Positions 38,856 to 51,549 of a DNA stretch of 64,000 nt are shown here, piece after piece. The position numbers and the translations under genes were made by a program. The notes below the pieces were generated by a model that did no database searches, had not been told where the DNA came from, and worked only from the letters and a program-made list of their open reading frames with translations. The DNA lies in assembly GCA_013397865.1 (NCBI GenBank), contig VZTI01000933.1:438089-502088 (forward strand), given 5' to 3'. Source of the stretch: Struthidea cinerea (lineage: Eukaryota; Chordata; Aves; Passeriformes; Corcoracidae). How positions within the stretch are numbered: position 1 is the stretch's first letter; each line of letters starts with the position of its first letter.

Positions 38856-41061
38856 GCTGCTTGGAACGAACTGAGACGTGCTCCTGTGACAGCCCTAACT
38901 GACACGTATTTCTTTAGATGGAGGATTGCCTAATGGGTACCTTGTGGGGGAAGGGGAAGAGTAACCCAACACGACAGAGGTAAAATGCACCTGTATTCAT
39001 TTACTGTGTAAAAGGTTACAGTCTCTGCACATTTAAATTAAACACTAGAGAGGATAAGACAGCAAATGATGGTTTTCTATCTTATTTCCCTCAAATCCTA
39101 CAAAGTAACAATTAGATTTAAGTGGTTGGTAAAAAGTTCAAAATTAAATTGAATTTTATCCCAACATGTTCCTCATGCCAAAAGTCGTAATCTGTGTGTG
39201 GAACAAAATGTTTGTCAGATGGACACAAGAAATGAATACGAACCAGCTGGCACATGAAGCTGCCTGGTTTACCCAATTCAGCTCAATCCCAACCCGGTCC
39301 ACACACATCACTGACCTTGCAGGCTCGCTCAGCCTTATTATGAATGAAGCATTAGTTTTTGAAAAGAGTTGGGGAGCTGAAAGAAGAGGAAAGGACAAAA
39401 TTGATGCTATGGCTGGCTAGCTGCTAAGAGGTTTGGGAGTTTTCTTTTGTTTTTTTTTTTTTCTTTCAAGTTTTGGAAAACTTAAAATGAAAGAATGCAT
39501 CACCTATGTAGGTGAGTATACCTGAGATTTAAAAGCCCCACAATAAACACTGTATTCCTGGTGGCTCCTTAAACAGTGATACTTTACTTTGTTAAGCTCT
39601 GCTTCTCAGAGCAAGCGTGTGTATGCAACTTGGCAGTTGCTAGGGTAACAATCATTTGGGGGAAACAGGAGAGTAAAACAGACTTACAAAATGTACATAA
39701 AGTTGACATGAAATGGCAATGGGTTCTCTAGGCTTACAGCAGCTTCCTGCGTGCTCATGGATACACATATCTAACACAAGTGCTTCCATCTCCCAGGAGT
39801 TACCTGGTTATGTGTTTGTTTAGAAGATGAACGGCAGTGCCACTTGTTTAAGAAAGAAAAACATGGGTTAATGGAGGGAATGTACCTTTGACTAAAACCA
39901 TCGCCTTTTAACACACAGGACATTTACACCCATTCCTTGCCACTGTTTCTTCTCCAAAGGGACGTGCCCCAGCACAGCTTCAGGGGCTGCTGAGGGACCT
40001 GTCACCTGCTCTTCCCACCCTTGAGCCTGCCTGTGCTCTGGGGCACAGGATGCACGAAGAGCCAGGGCAGTCTTCTGTTAACTGCTTTTTGTGTAATATT
40101 TTTTCCCTAGACCAAGGCAATTTGAGCATAGTGGTTACCAACATCCGTGTCCGAGATAAGGCACAGGGACTCACACTGCACCCCATATTGCCTTCCCGAG
40201 AGAAAAATAGGGGCTGGTTTAACTAATGAAGATATTCTGCAGCTGCTTCAGTTAGCAATGGGCTACAAAGGATGCTCCTTCTATTTTAAGTAAAATTTTA
40301 ACTGGAGGAGGCTTCCCCAAATGTCAAGAAATCATCCCTTCACCTCAGAAATATTTTCTTTATATAAGGCATCTGCTTCACTTTTTTGGTACGTGTGAGA
40401 CATGTAGTGCTGTAGATGATGATAACTGGGAGCTGAACATCTCTTTAAACTATGAGTAGAACATCAGAAGTTCTTAAAAAAAAATTAAAGAGAGAGCAAA
40501 CTCCACTGCAGGAGTTGCTAACACTTTCTAACAGGAAACATCATAGTGAGAGCATTTGGGGTGACTGTTCAGAACAGGCTTCTTAAAGGCTCAGTCATCA
40601 TTTTCTTACAGGAAAGCAGAAAACAAGGGTGGTCACAGTCACATAAAAACTCAAATCAGATAGAAGCACAGATGCTGGCAGCATACAAACTAGGAAAACA
40701 ACAAAACACTCCAAAATGGTGCAGATCTCTACCCACCATTTAAAAATAAACACGTACAGAGGCCTATATTTCTCTAAGAAGAGTCACTTAAGCATTCAGT
40801 TTTGTGTCAAGAGTCAAGGAAAAGCCAGGAATAGAAACCTGGGTGATTTCTCTAGCAAAGACCCACCACCCAGAGAAGGAATCCAAGGTATTGAGACAAC
40901 TCAACAAGATGCCTTGAGAAAGGCATGATAAATTCCAGTAACAATGTTCACTGAGTGCTTTCAGCAGCTCTCAGACTTGAAGTTGAAATTGAGTCAGAAT
41001 TTTCATGCTGGTGAAAGATCACTTGCATTGCTGTGTATGTTTCAATTTTAGGAAAAGCAGA
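38856..41061. other. Unique noncoding DNA, no gene recognised
   Basis: The block about 39150-39420 is of balanced composition with 80-codon frames open on both strands. It has no known protein motif and could be a conserved noncoding element. A T-run lies near 39449. The remainder is AT-rich unique sequence. Confidence 0.5.
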
Positions 41062-41067
41062 GGGGAA

Positions 41068-41430
41068 TGTCGCTGTGATGTACCGAGAATGGCGAGAAAC
41101 GACACATTCCAAGTTCAGAAAGAAAGTAGTTATTTAATTAATTATAATTGGGTTTATATAACTTGATTCCCAAAGATGACAGGAGGTTATTGGATCTTGG
41201 ACCAGCCACCCCCTATCCCATTGGCTAAAGCTCACAACACCTACTTCAAAATATTATTTCACTGTGTACCATAACAACTCTGAAAAACAGATCCCAGGTG
41301 CACAGATAAAACTCAGTTTACAGAAAACCCACAGCAGTGTTTATCATAGCTTTCATGAGAACCACAAAGTTCTCACAGAATGCTGCAGAAAGCTGAAAAA
41401 TTTCTCTACCAAAGCTTTTCAGCATCTACA
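41068..41430 (-). mobile_element. Solo LTR, class II ERV family 2
   Basis: A 363-bp LTR read on the minus strand, starting TGTAGATGC at 41430 and ending GCGACA at 41068. It is flanked by a perfect 6-bp target-site duplication GGGGAA (41062-41067 and 41431-41436). In sense order it carries a CCAAT box (plus-strand ATTGG at 41220-41224), a TATATAA box (plus-strand TTATATA at 41154-41160) and an ATTAAA poly(A) signal (plus-strand TTTAAT at 41133-41138), which is standard U3-R architecture. It shares no obvious sequence with the family of copies A-D. No internal gag, pol or env sequence adjoins it, so it is a solo LTR. It occurs once in this window. The name of the family was not determined. Confidence 0.88.
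41154..41160 (-). promoter_or_regulatory. LTR core promoter TATA box (family 2)
   Basis: TATATAA on the minus strand lies about 60 bp downstream of a CCAAT box (41220-41224) and about 16 bp upstream of ATTAAA (41133-41138). The arrangement fits an LTR promoter. Whether it is still active cannot be told from sequence. Confidence 0.65.
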
Positions 41431-41436
41431 GGGGAA

Positions 41437-44400
41437 AATGCAAGTCTCCAGGCTAAACACTTCCCCGATGTAAGATTGTACTTGTCCATAATAATAAGCA
41501 TTACACTAGTTCAGATCTATTTTGTAAATGTCTTTGAACCTGTTTCTATCTACAGGGTAGGAAAAAAAAAAGAAAGGAAAAAGAACTAGGCAACTTTCAG
41601 CATAGAAAGATGGTCGTAACTAAAAAAAGCCTCTGTGAATCCAACTTGTACCCTGAATATCCTAGGGGAATCAAGCTGTGTCTCATGTTGTCTGTCTTGA
41701 TTCCCTGCCTGCCTGTCTGCGCTCTCAAATAGTGATTTCTAAAATGTGAGCCCCACTGGCAGGCTCTGGCTGGGGCTGCCAGGGAGCCAAGTGAGCAGCT
41801 CTGCTGTTTGCAGCAGGGACTTGTGCCCTGTGGCCTGTGCCCAGCGCAGGGGAGGAGGTCACGGTGGGCTGGGAAGGGAAGGGAAGGGTGGTGCCCACTC
41901 TGTCCGGGGAGGGAGGCAGCAGAACTCCACCGCCTTTAGTGTTTCCTCCCTCTGGCACTCAGAGCACCAGCGATGTGCTTTCTAGAGAGACGCATCAGCA
42001 GTGCCCGTTTTCAGGCACCCAGCAGGTTGCCAGAGGGAACTAGTTTGGAGATGAAGCTGGGAAAGATCTGCCCTGCTCTTTTTGTCTAAGTTCATGTTTT
42101 TAACCTTACAAACCAGAAAGGCTGGGCTTTTCCTTGTGTTTGTATGAATGTGAATGAGGCATCTGCCTCATGAAAACACAAGGATCACTGTCACAAAGAA
42201 ACCTATCTTCTTACACTGGCATTTCCTCTGTGAGAGAGTTTTTGTCTTTACTAGGTACCGTGTTCAGCATCCTCTGCAAGGCTTTTCCTGCTGAGGAGAG
42301 AAGCCTGGGGTACTGCGTTAAATACCTGATTTCATACCTCATAGGGTCTCTCTCTCCCTGGGAATTTACAGCTGCTCCTCATGACAGGCACCCTGCAAAA
42401 AAAAAAAAAAAAGCGAATGTGTGTGTGCACATGGGGCAAAATATTCGTCTGTGATACACTGGTGAGTTTATAACCACACAGTAAATCTCAGAGCAGACAA
42501 AAGCTGTCATTCATTACGCCTGTTTTGCCTATAATTTTCTGCATTACATTTTAACATCGTTCCTGTCCATGAAAAGAAAAATTAGGGGGACCATTCAAGT
42601 ACGTTCTTGTCATCAGCAGAGGGGAAATCTAGGACACGAGCCAGTGCTCCAGAAGGATTTCACTGTATGAATTTACAGGAGTGCAAAAGGAGAAAAAACA
42701 ACTAGTCACAAGTCAGTGATATTAAACATAAATCAGCTGACTGAAATCTGTGAGGCAGATCAGTGTTACAAGACTAATTTAGCAGCCCAAGAAAACTGAC
42801 GGCCGCAGACAGACGTCACGGTAAGCCTGGGACACAGAGTCCTCACGATACCTTACTTTTGGTCCAGGATATGGCCTGGCAGTTCCTCACCCTCTTAATG
42901 ATCTCTGAGTCACCATAATCAAACCCAAGTAACTCACTAAAACAGCACTTGGAGAAGGCCAGTGTGCCCCAAACCACCTGCAAATGGGAATTTATTTAGG
43001 CTAAATCAATGTGATTCAGTGAAGTGTGTGCTGGCAGTCTCAAGGGGGACTTTCAAAACTTGCCTACCTCGGATGATTTTTTCAAACCTACAGCTACTCC
43101 TCTGGCATGAGCAATAAACAGTCGAGAGTGAATTAATTGTAATCTAAACATAAATTTTATTTTTGGGACAAATGGGTGAATGGCAAGAAGAAAGAGTCAC
43201 ACAGTACAACAGTAATTTAGTATTATTTATGTAACTAGCAAAGCGTGTCTTGAGGTTTTGCAGCGGCACCTCACAAGAAAAGTCTACTAGCTGCATTCTG
43301 TTTTACTTGAAATCTCTCTGTTGACTTAAGTGGAATTTCTCTTCCATGAGACAAGCAGAAATGGGTGTCCCTCTGAAGGAAAAGATGCATTTGTCTCCTA
43401 GCCAGGAACAAGTAAACCAATGTTCAAACATCCAGGGTGTCAGGGGAAACAAAGGGTTAGCTGGGCTGAAGGGCCTCAGGGCTGCTGGGCATCCTTTCAG
43501 CAGGACTGGTTTTTACACCAACATTTGGCAGCTTGCACTCTGTTTCATGGTGAAAAAATGGGCCCTTACAATACCTCTGGTAGGAGCACAGTGCATGGAA
43601 AGAAATGAATCCTGTGCTAAATTCGACCTGAGCCTCTGGCAAGCAAGCCTGACCCTCTTGAAATTATTGAATTCACTAATGGGATCCCTCTGTGTGAGGA
43701 AGGAGATAAATATCCAGACCATTTATCAAAATCAGATTATTAAACATTTAAAAGTGGCATTAAAGGGAAGGGGACGATGCACAGACCAATACCCATATCA
43801 GAACTGGCAGCCCCAAAGCTGTTAGCAGCCCAAATTGCTGGAGCCTCAGTCTGGAGGTGCTAATCACAGAGTGCTGGGCTGGGTGTCTGCTGAAAATGAA
43901 CATCCATCGCCTCAGGCCTTGGGCTGCAGTTTGACTGTTCAGCACTACAGAAAAGCACTCAAACAGAGAAAGCAAACCAATATTCAGGAGAGCTCTGCAC
44001 AAAAGCTCAGATCCTTGACACAATCACTTTGTTGTGCTGCCATCCTTATTTTTAGCATATTTTGATAGGATAGATTTCTCCTTTTTATCTCAGCCTGGTG
44101 ACAGTTAATTAAATAAACGTTTCGCTGGATCCTAATTCATATTTTATGTGATGAACTGATTCAAAGGAAAAACCTGTTTAAACTGCAGTGGGTAGATGGG
44201 CGTGGGGGGTGGAAGCCCTTACATAAATAATCACATCATTTTGTGTATCATCACTTAGTGTTTTTCATCATCTCTTCAGCTCTCTCTGATACTTCCTCTT
44301 TAGATGTCCGTTCTGTTTGTTTTGTTAAGTTGACACACGAACAAATCAATCTGTCTGCTACTCTGAGCAGCTAAGCCCTACGCATCTGTGTTCCTGAAAG

Positions 44401-47400
44401 CCGAGGAAAAAACAAGAGGAAAGAAAATAAATTCCTCATAGAGTGCGGGAAGAAGATTTGTTCCTTTTTTTCTGGCAATTCAGTTAAACCCTGAAGGGCC
44501 ATTCATTAGGTTTTGATATTGGATTTTGGACCAGAAAGGCTACTAATTGGAAGCACCAAATGCTGTACGATCACTTACGTGCCTTGACCTCGAAAGGGAA
44601 ATCAAATATATCCTTAGAAATAAATACGAGAAGACACATTCACTGCACCTCTGAGGACAACGACCCACACATTCTGTGGAGCTCTGGCGAGTAACTTACA
44701 GGACAACGGGAGGCTGAAGGAGAGCTGGAGCTTTTCTCAAGCCTTCATGACCCAAACCCTAAGGAAAGGACTGAATGTGACAGCCTGTGTAGCAGGAGCA
44801 GGCAGGAAGATGCTCTCTCTAATTGTCTTCCCATCTTCAGGAAGAACCAGAGCAGACCCTGTCTAATTGGCGACCTCTAACCCTGTGGCTACTATGTAAA
44901 AAAAGCAGGAAAGAAAACGTTATTCCGGGTAATGACTCAGTGCAGTTGTGTGACTTTCATCCCACATCCCAGAGAAACTTGAGTTTTAACACTTCATGTG
45001 GCTGGCAACAGGGAACGCAGCAGGGAATCCCTGACGAGGATAGCAGCTAGTGAGAGTGGATTGGCCTCTCCTGGACACCAGTGGTTTTTTTCCTGTGCAG
45101 GAAATTTCGATTCCTGTTTAGCATTATAAATTATTTTAATGTATATTAATTAGCAATAACGTGGCAGGTAGCAGAGGAAAATTTGTGTGACAAAAATGGC
45201 AAAAATGCAATGGATTTCAATGATGAGGTAAATGATACTTTCAAAGACTCAAAGATTTTAAGCACAGGATAAACTTTAGTCAGTTTGTTCTGGAAAATAT
45301 AGGCCACCAAACTTCATACAGTCGCTTCTGTAATGAGCTTAATAACTCAAAGATAAACTAAAGCATTTATTTTACAGAAAGGCCAGTCTTACAGCTGAGA
45401 GAAAATTTACTGCATCACTTGGAAAGTTCTGCAATTACAATTATCCTCATTATAAAAATGTGTTCCTCCTGATTATTTAGGTGCTGCTGTTGAAAGCTTA
45501 ATGGTTCACACGCATTTATATGGGGGAAAAATAAACAGTTTATTATGAAGTATGGAACTACAGCATAATGTTCTCAAAAATTAGTTCAATTTTAATGAGG
45601 CTGTAGAAAAAGTAAGTTGTGTGTTCATTTTTTGCTCTGGATAGGTGCAGAAACACAGCTGTAAGGGCTGTTCCAACCCAAGCAGAGAGGCTGAATTCTC
45701 ACACAAAACCCTGCTCTCTCAGGAGACAATGATCAAATTTTCATCAAGACCTTTGAATCTTTCTGTTGAAATCCTTGGGCTATAGGCAGATCTAAAACAA
45801 CCTACTTTGAAACCAAGTATTTAACCTTGGGGGGCTTATTTGATACGAAACACAGCTGCTTTTCAATTTCTAAGTTGACCAAAAACTATGCATTTGAAAT
45901 TTACCTTGGGCTTTTGAGTTCACATACAGAAGCACTTGAAAATGGAAGTGTAGCTCCATATCATTTTCCTAGAGGATCGTGTCAGGAGAAGTTTATAAAT
46001 TCAGGACAGACCCTGAATTTCCACACAATTTCCATTCAGTTTTCAGGTCAGTTTTCCTTTACCAATTGTCAATATTTACCTGGCAAGACCAATTTTCCAC
46101 AATGCCAAAAATGAAAATGGAAATGTAACTTACAATTGCAGCAAAACAAAATGGTTTTCATGACACTGGATTGAAAAAAAAAAAATTAAAAATAAAAAAC
46201 AGATTGAGGCTAAGACAACATTTTGTTGCAGTGCTTCACTTCATATAAATAAATCTGTGCCAGAGGAATAAGATTGCTTAGCATCACTGGAAGCTGAACA
46301 GATGCTCATTTCTTTGTGATTCCCAGTCCATCTCTGTGGAACCTAAATTTCAAGCTGATACTAAAACCTGCTACTGATAACTCCTTCTTGCCACTCTCCA
46401 CTTCCCAAGGCTGTTTTGCACTTGGAGTAAGGTTTCTTTGTTTAATGCATGGAAATACATTCTTCTAGTTTTCTCAGATTATTTTTAATTTCTGCTTTGT
46501 GACTTTACTCCCAGCTGAGATTTTCGCAGGGACAGTTAAATTTCAGCATCATCCCCCCAGTTTTCAGTTGCTGAAATAACCATTTATTCAAGATTTGCAG
46601 TAAACGGAAAATGTCACCAATATTTTTGAGCTCAGAGCAGGGCTTAGAGATGCATTTCTATGCTCCTGGACCTTTTTAAACAGTTCCTTGTAGTCTGGGA
46701 GGAGAAGTGGGACGGATGTTTGCGAATAGCAGAGAACCTGCAACTCTTGCAATTCATGCTTTTACAAAAAAGGTGTCGATAAGCGCCAGGTTTAATCTGA
46801 ATGAATTCTTGCAGCTGACCCTGGGTATGTTTTCCTTACAATGCCCCTATAATATAAGATACTGATCAAGGTAAGTCAAGAGTCAACATTTACTCAGATT
46901 CCAAACCAAAAAGGGCAAAGTAACAAATTGTTGTTGAACAGGTAGTGACTTGGGACACAGTGCTGCCCTGAGTATTGTAATGACTGAAAAAAAACCCCCA
47001 AATCTAAAACCTGAGGCAGTGGTATCAAATTTAGCTATTCTATCACTTCCACCAGAATTTTTCCCCATTTTCATTTGCCCTATAAAATACAATCCAACAG
47101 TGAGTTTGCAGTAGACTGGGTTCAGTCTTCAAAAACCATGGATGTCAGTTATGGATTTTCTCCTTTCCCTGTTCTGGGAAACACAGAGATTCCTCTCAGC
47201 TTTCCCTTTCCTCTCAAAATGTCGAGTCAAGAAATAAGATCATACTCAAGATTAATTCTTCATAGACAGTAATGAAAACTACATGCTTCAAATTAAAATC
47301 TACTGCATAATATATCAATCATATAAGATGAAAAAAACAGGTTCACAGTTTGAAATTTTTTGTTACAGTGGAAACTGAGGCTCCATTTAAAGGTTCTGTT

Positions 47401-48783
47401 TCAAGATGCTAAGAAAAATATTAGGGGTTTTTGTGTTGTATTTTGACAAAAGTTCTGTATATAATAAATAGTGCTCCTAATTTCAAGACAGCAGCTCACT
47501 CACAGAACCATCTGTAAGTTCTAAAGATTTCCTTAAAGCGTTTGACGTAGGTTATACCTCAGCAAAGGTCAGCTCTCCCTTTAAGACTATTGAGAAGGTT
47601 AATTTGACCAGATGAATCCAGACTTCACCCTGAAACTCAGTTGACATTTTTAGATGAAAAGTGAGTGATGGTAGTAAGGGAAAGAAATCTGTCTCAGCTG
47701 CTTCTGTTCAATCACCAGGGAAAGCAGAGCAGCCGGCATGAAAACCCCAAACTCTTCAATTACTATGTCCATATGAAAGTTGGATTCTGGAGCTGAATGG
47801 CTTCAAAGAGTTAGTTTTTCACACTGTAGCAATAGTCCAGTACAGATTTCAGCAGCCAGTTGGGAGAAAGAGGGAAGGGGAGGGCGTGCCTTTCCCAGCT
47901 AAGGCGGGAGCCTGGCTAACTGTGGGGTAGAACAGTCCTCACTCTCTGCACTGAGTTACATGTGAAGGCCAGAGAAACAGGGATCTCAAATTTTAAGGAC
48001 ATAAATGTTGGAAATACTCTCTCCTTGGGAGAAGCAAGAGACATAAATCTCTGTGTGTACACATGCACACACACATATATCTATAACATAAATACACACA
48101 GACATGCAGCCATGTAAAGGAACTCAGCTGAAAATTCCTGAGAAACACCTGTTTTTCACAAGACAAATAGGAATGTTTAAGCTGCCATTTTCACCTACAG
48201 TGCACAATCCACTTTCACAGCGCTGAGTAATTTTTAAGCAGGCACTCTGCCACTTCAGCAGATGGGTAAGAGCACAGTCATGCCAGCCAACCAGCCTGTC
48301 CCTGAAGTTTGGGACTCCCTTGCCAGCTCCCCATCCCAAAATGCTTGAACAGCATGCATTGTTTCACCTCTGGCTAGTGGGGATGTGTCACTGCCTGAAT
48401 ATGGAGCATGGGTAAACTTTAAAATTCCTCAATCAGCAGAATAAAATATCTGTTCTGGGAAATAAATCCACCAGGGTTTGGATTTTCTGTGAAAGCAAAA
48501 CAGGAGAATAAGCTACATGCAGCGTTACGTGCTACCTGTGATCTGCCAGAGGGTTCACACCATTGTTAGGAAGCAGCAGGAATTCTGGAGTTGGGGAAAG
48601 GGGCACAAAGCGAGACTGACACAACTGCTGCCCCTCCAGCCACACCTGGAGCTCAGCCAAGGTGTCCCAAAGCCCCTGGGATCTCATCCAGGATTCAGCA
48701 GCCTCTGGAGCAGCAGGGTAAGGACAGGATTTGCTATCCCTGCCTTGAGCATGGCTCAGCCACCATGCCCCATCAGTTTGTCT
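41437..48783. other. Unique noncoding DNA, possible conserved noncoding blocks
   Basis: No gene recognised. A GC-rich patch lies at about 41740-41990 and contains three GGGAA units (41871-41887). A poly(A) run is at 42397-42412. The block about 44090-44640 is long, non-repetitive and of the type that is often conserved among vertebrates. A purine-rich stretch is at about 47865-47890, and a CA/TA-rich stretch at about 48055-48085. Open frames (for example 43346-43825 plus, 159 codons) show no family motif. Confidence 0.5.
48055..48082. repeat. Imperfect CA/TA-rich microsatellite
   Basis: Short, interrupted CA and AT dinucleotide runs. Too impure to be strongly polymorphic. Confidence 0.7.
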
Positions 48784-48788
48784 CTGGC

Positions 48789-49177
48789 TGTTGGGGTGCA
48801 CTGTGTGCTGGAAGAGAGACAGGCCCTGAGGATCAGAGAGAGGGCCTCTGTCCTGGGCCCGGAGGTGACCCTGGGAGTGCATCCAGGTCACCGGGGATGG
48901 ACTGAGAGAGGATTGTGTGTTTATGGACAGGCTGGGCCTGTGAGAAGTGTTAATTGTAGTTTGTGGCCTTCTAGGGCATTGTTTGCCTATTACCATAATA
49001 GGTAAAATCTGTGCAATACCCCAGGTGATTGGGGGACACTGTGGTGAACATCTTTCCTGTTTATATGATGTGATATCCTGTTGGGTGCTGGTATTTAGGG
49101 AATTCTGACTGCGCAATAAATGGCTTTGCTTTTCTCCATCTGATCAGCAAGGTCCTCGCCCACGCGTCAGTACTGCA
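48789..49177 (+). mobile_element. Solo LTR, class II ERV family 1, copy C
   Basis: A 389-bp LTR on the plus strand, from TGTTGG (48789) to TGCA (ending 49177). It is flanked by CTGGC (48784-48788) and CTGGCC (49178-49183), which fits either a 5-bp duplication or a 6-bp CTGGCC duplication that lost one C on the left. An intact AATAAA is at 49115-49120. It shares with copy D the leader TGTGCTGGAAG and the string GTGATATCCTGTTG, which differ from copies A and B. A 194-codon minus frame (48532-49116) and a 162-codon plus frame (48517-49005) run across the LTR and its flank and are judged fortuitous. No internal retroviral sequence adjoins it. Confidence 0.93.
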
Positions 49178-49183
49178 CTGGCC

Positions 49184-51374
49184 ACAGACATCTACCCCTG
49201 GGAAGCTGCTGAAGAGTTCCTGGCTTTTTCTACAGAGAAGCAGTAGGAATTTTCACTCTATACATTTTTCTCAGCACTGCCTTACTATCAGACCGTTTGT
49301 GTAAGTTCTGCTTCATGTAAAAACAAGTCAGAAAACATCTTTAAATTCATTATTACTTAATGCTTTCCAAACAGCCACAAGCAATACCAAAAGCTGCAGG
49401 TGAGAAGACTGAAATTCTAGATCTCACACAAGCGCAAGAGAGGGGTTTTTTGTGTCTTTCTGATAATGCTGTATCAAAGCACAACAGTTAAAAGGATCTG
49501 CTATAAATTAGTCACACTGCTTTCACTTCTATTTAAGGCAGAGTTTTTTGTTGGGTAAATCCTTGCCTGCAAGGGGGTAACCAAGGAAGAGGTAACCTGT
49601 GGGAACTGAAAACCAGAGGTATTTGCAAAGTGATGGTGTAGATAGCTTTGGAAGTGCTTACCTTAACAAGATTGAAAAGAAAAGAGTCAGAACAGTTTTT
49701 CATTGTCAAAGATGCACGCGCTGCAAAACGTGTAGATAAACGTGTGTGCATGCGTAGCCAAATACACATAAAGCTGTATATTTCCATTATTGTATTAATA
49801 TGCTGATAAATTTAGAAGAATGATCTGGAAATGTCATCATTTACCCATAAGTGTGCTTGCTGTACAAGAGCAGCTAACAACTTTCCTTCAGTCGAGGCTG
49901 TAATTAAGTAGGAGGAGAACTGCAGTGGCTGAAGGTTCATGCTGGAAGACTGACATGATGTCGGGTTTCATAAGTAATAAGATGTGGAAAATGTCAAATT
50001 ATTGCTGAGGGAGAAAATGTCACGGATGCACTTAAAATTAGATTTCCCATGCACAAATCCCAATGAACAAGAGGATGCAGAAGGATGATCATGAGCAATG
50101 GCCAGGTGCTGGCCTCAAGACAGTGATGTCTCCGACTCAAGTGCACAGACCTATTTCAGTTCTTCAGTGGCACCTGAAAATTGTCTTCATTGACACCACA
50201 ACAATAGGATATAACTTCTTCAAAATACTTTCCTGCAGCTTTTCAGCTGTGCAGCTTTAGTCTGAATTAGCATAGATCTAATTTCTCCGTTTTGTGGGGG
50301 TACTTTAATTTCCTTTTTTTTTTTTTGTAGCCTTTCAGAAGCACTCTTGAATATGAAAGTGCATCATTTACTAAACCAGCACATTCTGAAATCACACGTC
50401 ATGCCAAGAAACACTTAATGGCTCACAGGACTGGCATGCCCCAGTTTAGAGAAATCTCCAGGAAGGTAGGACATAGTGCAGTCAACTCCCTCAATTCTCT
50501 GTGATCAAAGTACTTGAAAGTGAGTAGGCAGCTTTTATCAGTAAATGCTTGGTTTTAAATCATAACAGCTATTCAGGTTTCCTTGTCCTTGTTTGTAAAT
50601 TGCCTACTTTTTTTTTTTTTTCCCAAATGACCCAGACATCTACCAAGGGAAAAACTCTAAAACTTTATGGTGCATCTGAGTGGATGATTAATCAATCTTT
50701 GAACTTCTAACTTGAGTGCTGCACAGCCACAGAAGGTAGCTGTTAGGAAGCATTAAAAGTATGCAGCTTCCTGTCCTTCAGTACACATTTCTTCTCTCCC
50801 CCTTCCCCAGTCCCTTTAGAACTTCTGTTGCCATATTGCTAGTAAATTCTTTCCATAAAATAATGTTATTTTTATGGTTTGGAACTATATAAACTATTGA
50901 ATGTTTTTTTTAAAAAAAACCCATATCCACTTGTTTTCAAAACTATGTTTTTTCAACTTTTTTACAATGCTGTATCCAGCTGAATTTCTAAAGGGGAAGC
51001 CACAATTTTCTGACAAAAGGCTAATATCAGTAAACAGAGAACCAGGATTTCCCTGAACTGCAGGGAGACAGTCACTACACAAGGCAGAGTAAAATATGAA
51101 GTACTATGTTTGTGTCACTGTTCCCACTGCACACTTTTTCAGTAGAGTAAAAGCAAAGGAAGGACTTTGGTGATGTTCCAGAAATGCCACAGGAGGTGAG
51201 ATACAGGTGTCTCACATCTGGAAATCTCTGCACGTGTACTGAGTGTACCCTGAATTTCAAGAACCACAAACCAACTCTTTTAGAATTGCAGCCTTCATTT
51301 TAATTTTGCGACATTTATTGTTCTCAAGACTGGATATATTGCACTCCATCTGAACCTGAAGTGACACTGGTGAT
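49184..51374. other. Unique noncoding DNA, no gene recognised
   Basis: AT-rich unique sequence with T-runs near 50320 and 50611. No credible exon and no recognised repeat family before the CR1 fragment at 51375. Confidence 0.6.
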
Positions 51375-51549
51375 ATCACAGACTTGCAGAAATGTTTGGG
51401 TTGGAAGGGACGTTAAAGACCCTTTAGTTCCAACCCCCCTGCCATGTGCAGGGACACATTCCACTATCCCAGGTTTTTTGGGGCCCCGTCCAACCTGGCC
51501 TTGAGCACGCCCAGGGATGGATCATCTGCAGCTTCTCTGGGCAGCCCTT
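51375..51549 (-). mobile_element. CR1 LINE 3' end
   Basis: Read on the minus strand this is the 3' terminus of an avian CR1. From left to right on the plus strand it shows a degraded terminal short repeat (tcacagacttgcagaaatg), then 'tttgggttggaagggacgtt', 'ttccaacccccctgccatg', 'gggacacattccactatccc', 'ccaacctggccttgagca' and 'cttctctgggcagcc'. These are the most recognisable blocks of the family. It is 5'-truncated, as most copies are, and has no coding remnant. Confidence 0.92.

Noticed and set aside
41740..41990. GC-rich patch considered as a CpG island promoter
   Set aside because: It is short, has few CpG dinucleotides by eye, and no transcript start context or coding exon follows.
43346..43825. 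159-codon plus-strand frame considered as an exon
   Set aside because: No motif is recognised. Several shorter frames overlap it on both strands, and sequence-only evidence does not separate it from chance.
48517..49005. Plus-strand frame in LTR sense direction, also seen at 7153-7362 (minus), 20943-21152 and 62350-62637 (minus)
   Set aside because: It lies in the LTR U3/R-like region, starts at different points in each copy and depends on flanks. Class II avian LTRs of this size are not expected to encode protein.
48532..49116. 194-codon minus-strand frame, with the same amino-acid stretch recurring at 6931-7347, 20883-21278 and 62239-62625
   Set aside because: The shared part is the antisense of the LTR family. 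It recurs because the LTR recurs, both LTR strands are open, the N-terminal parts differ with the flanks, and no known protein motif is present.
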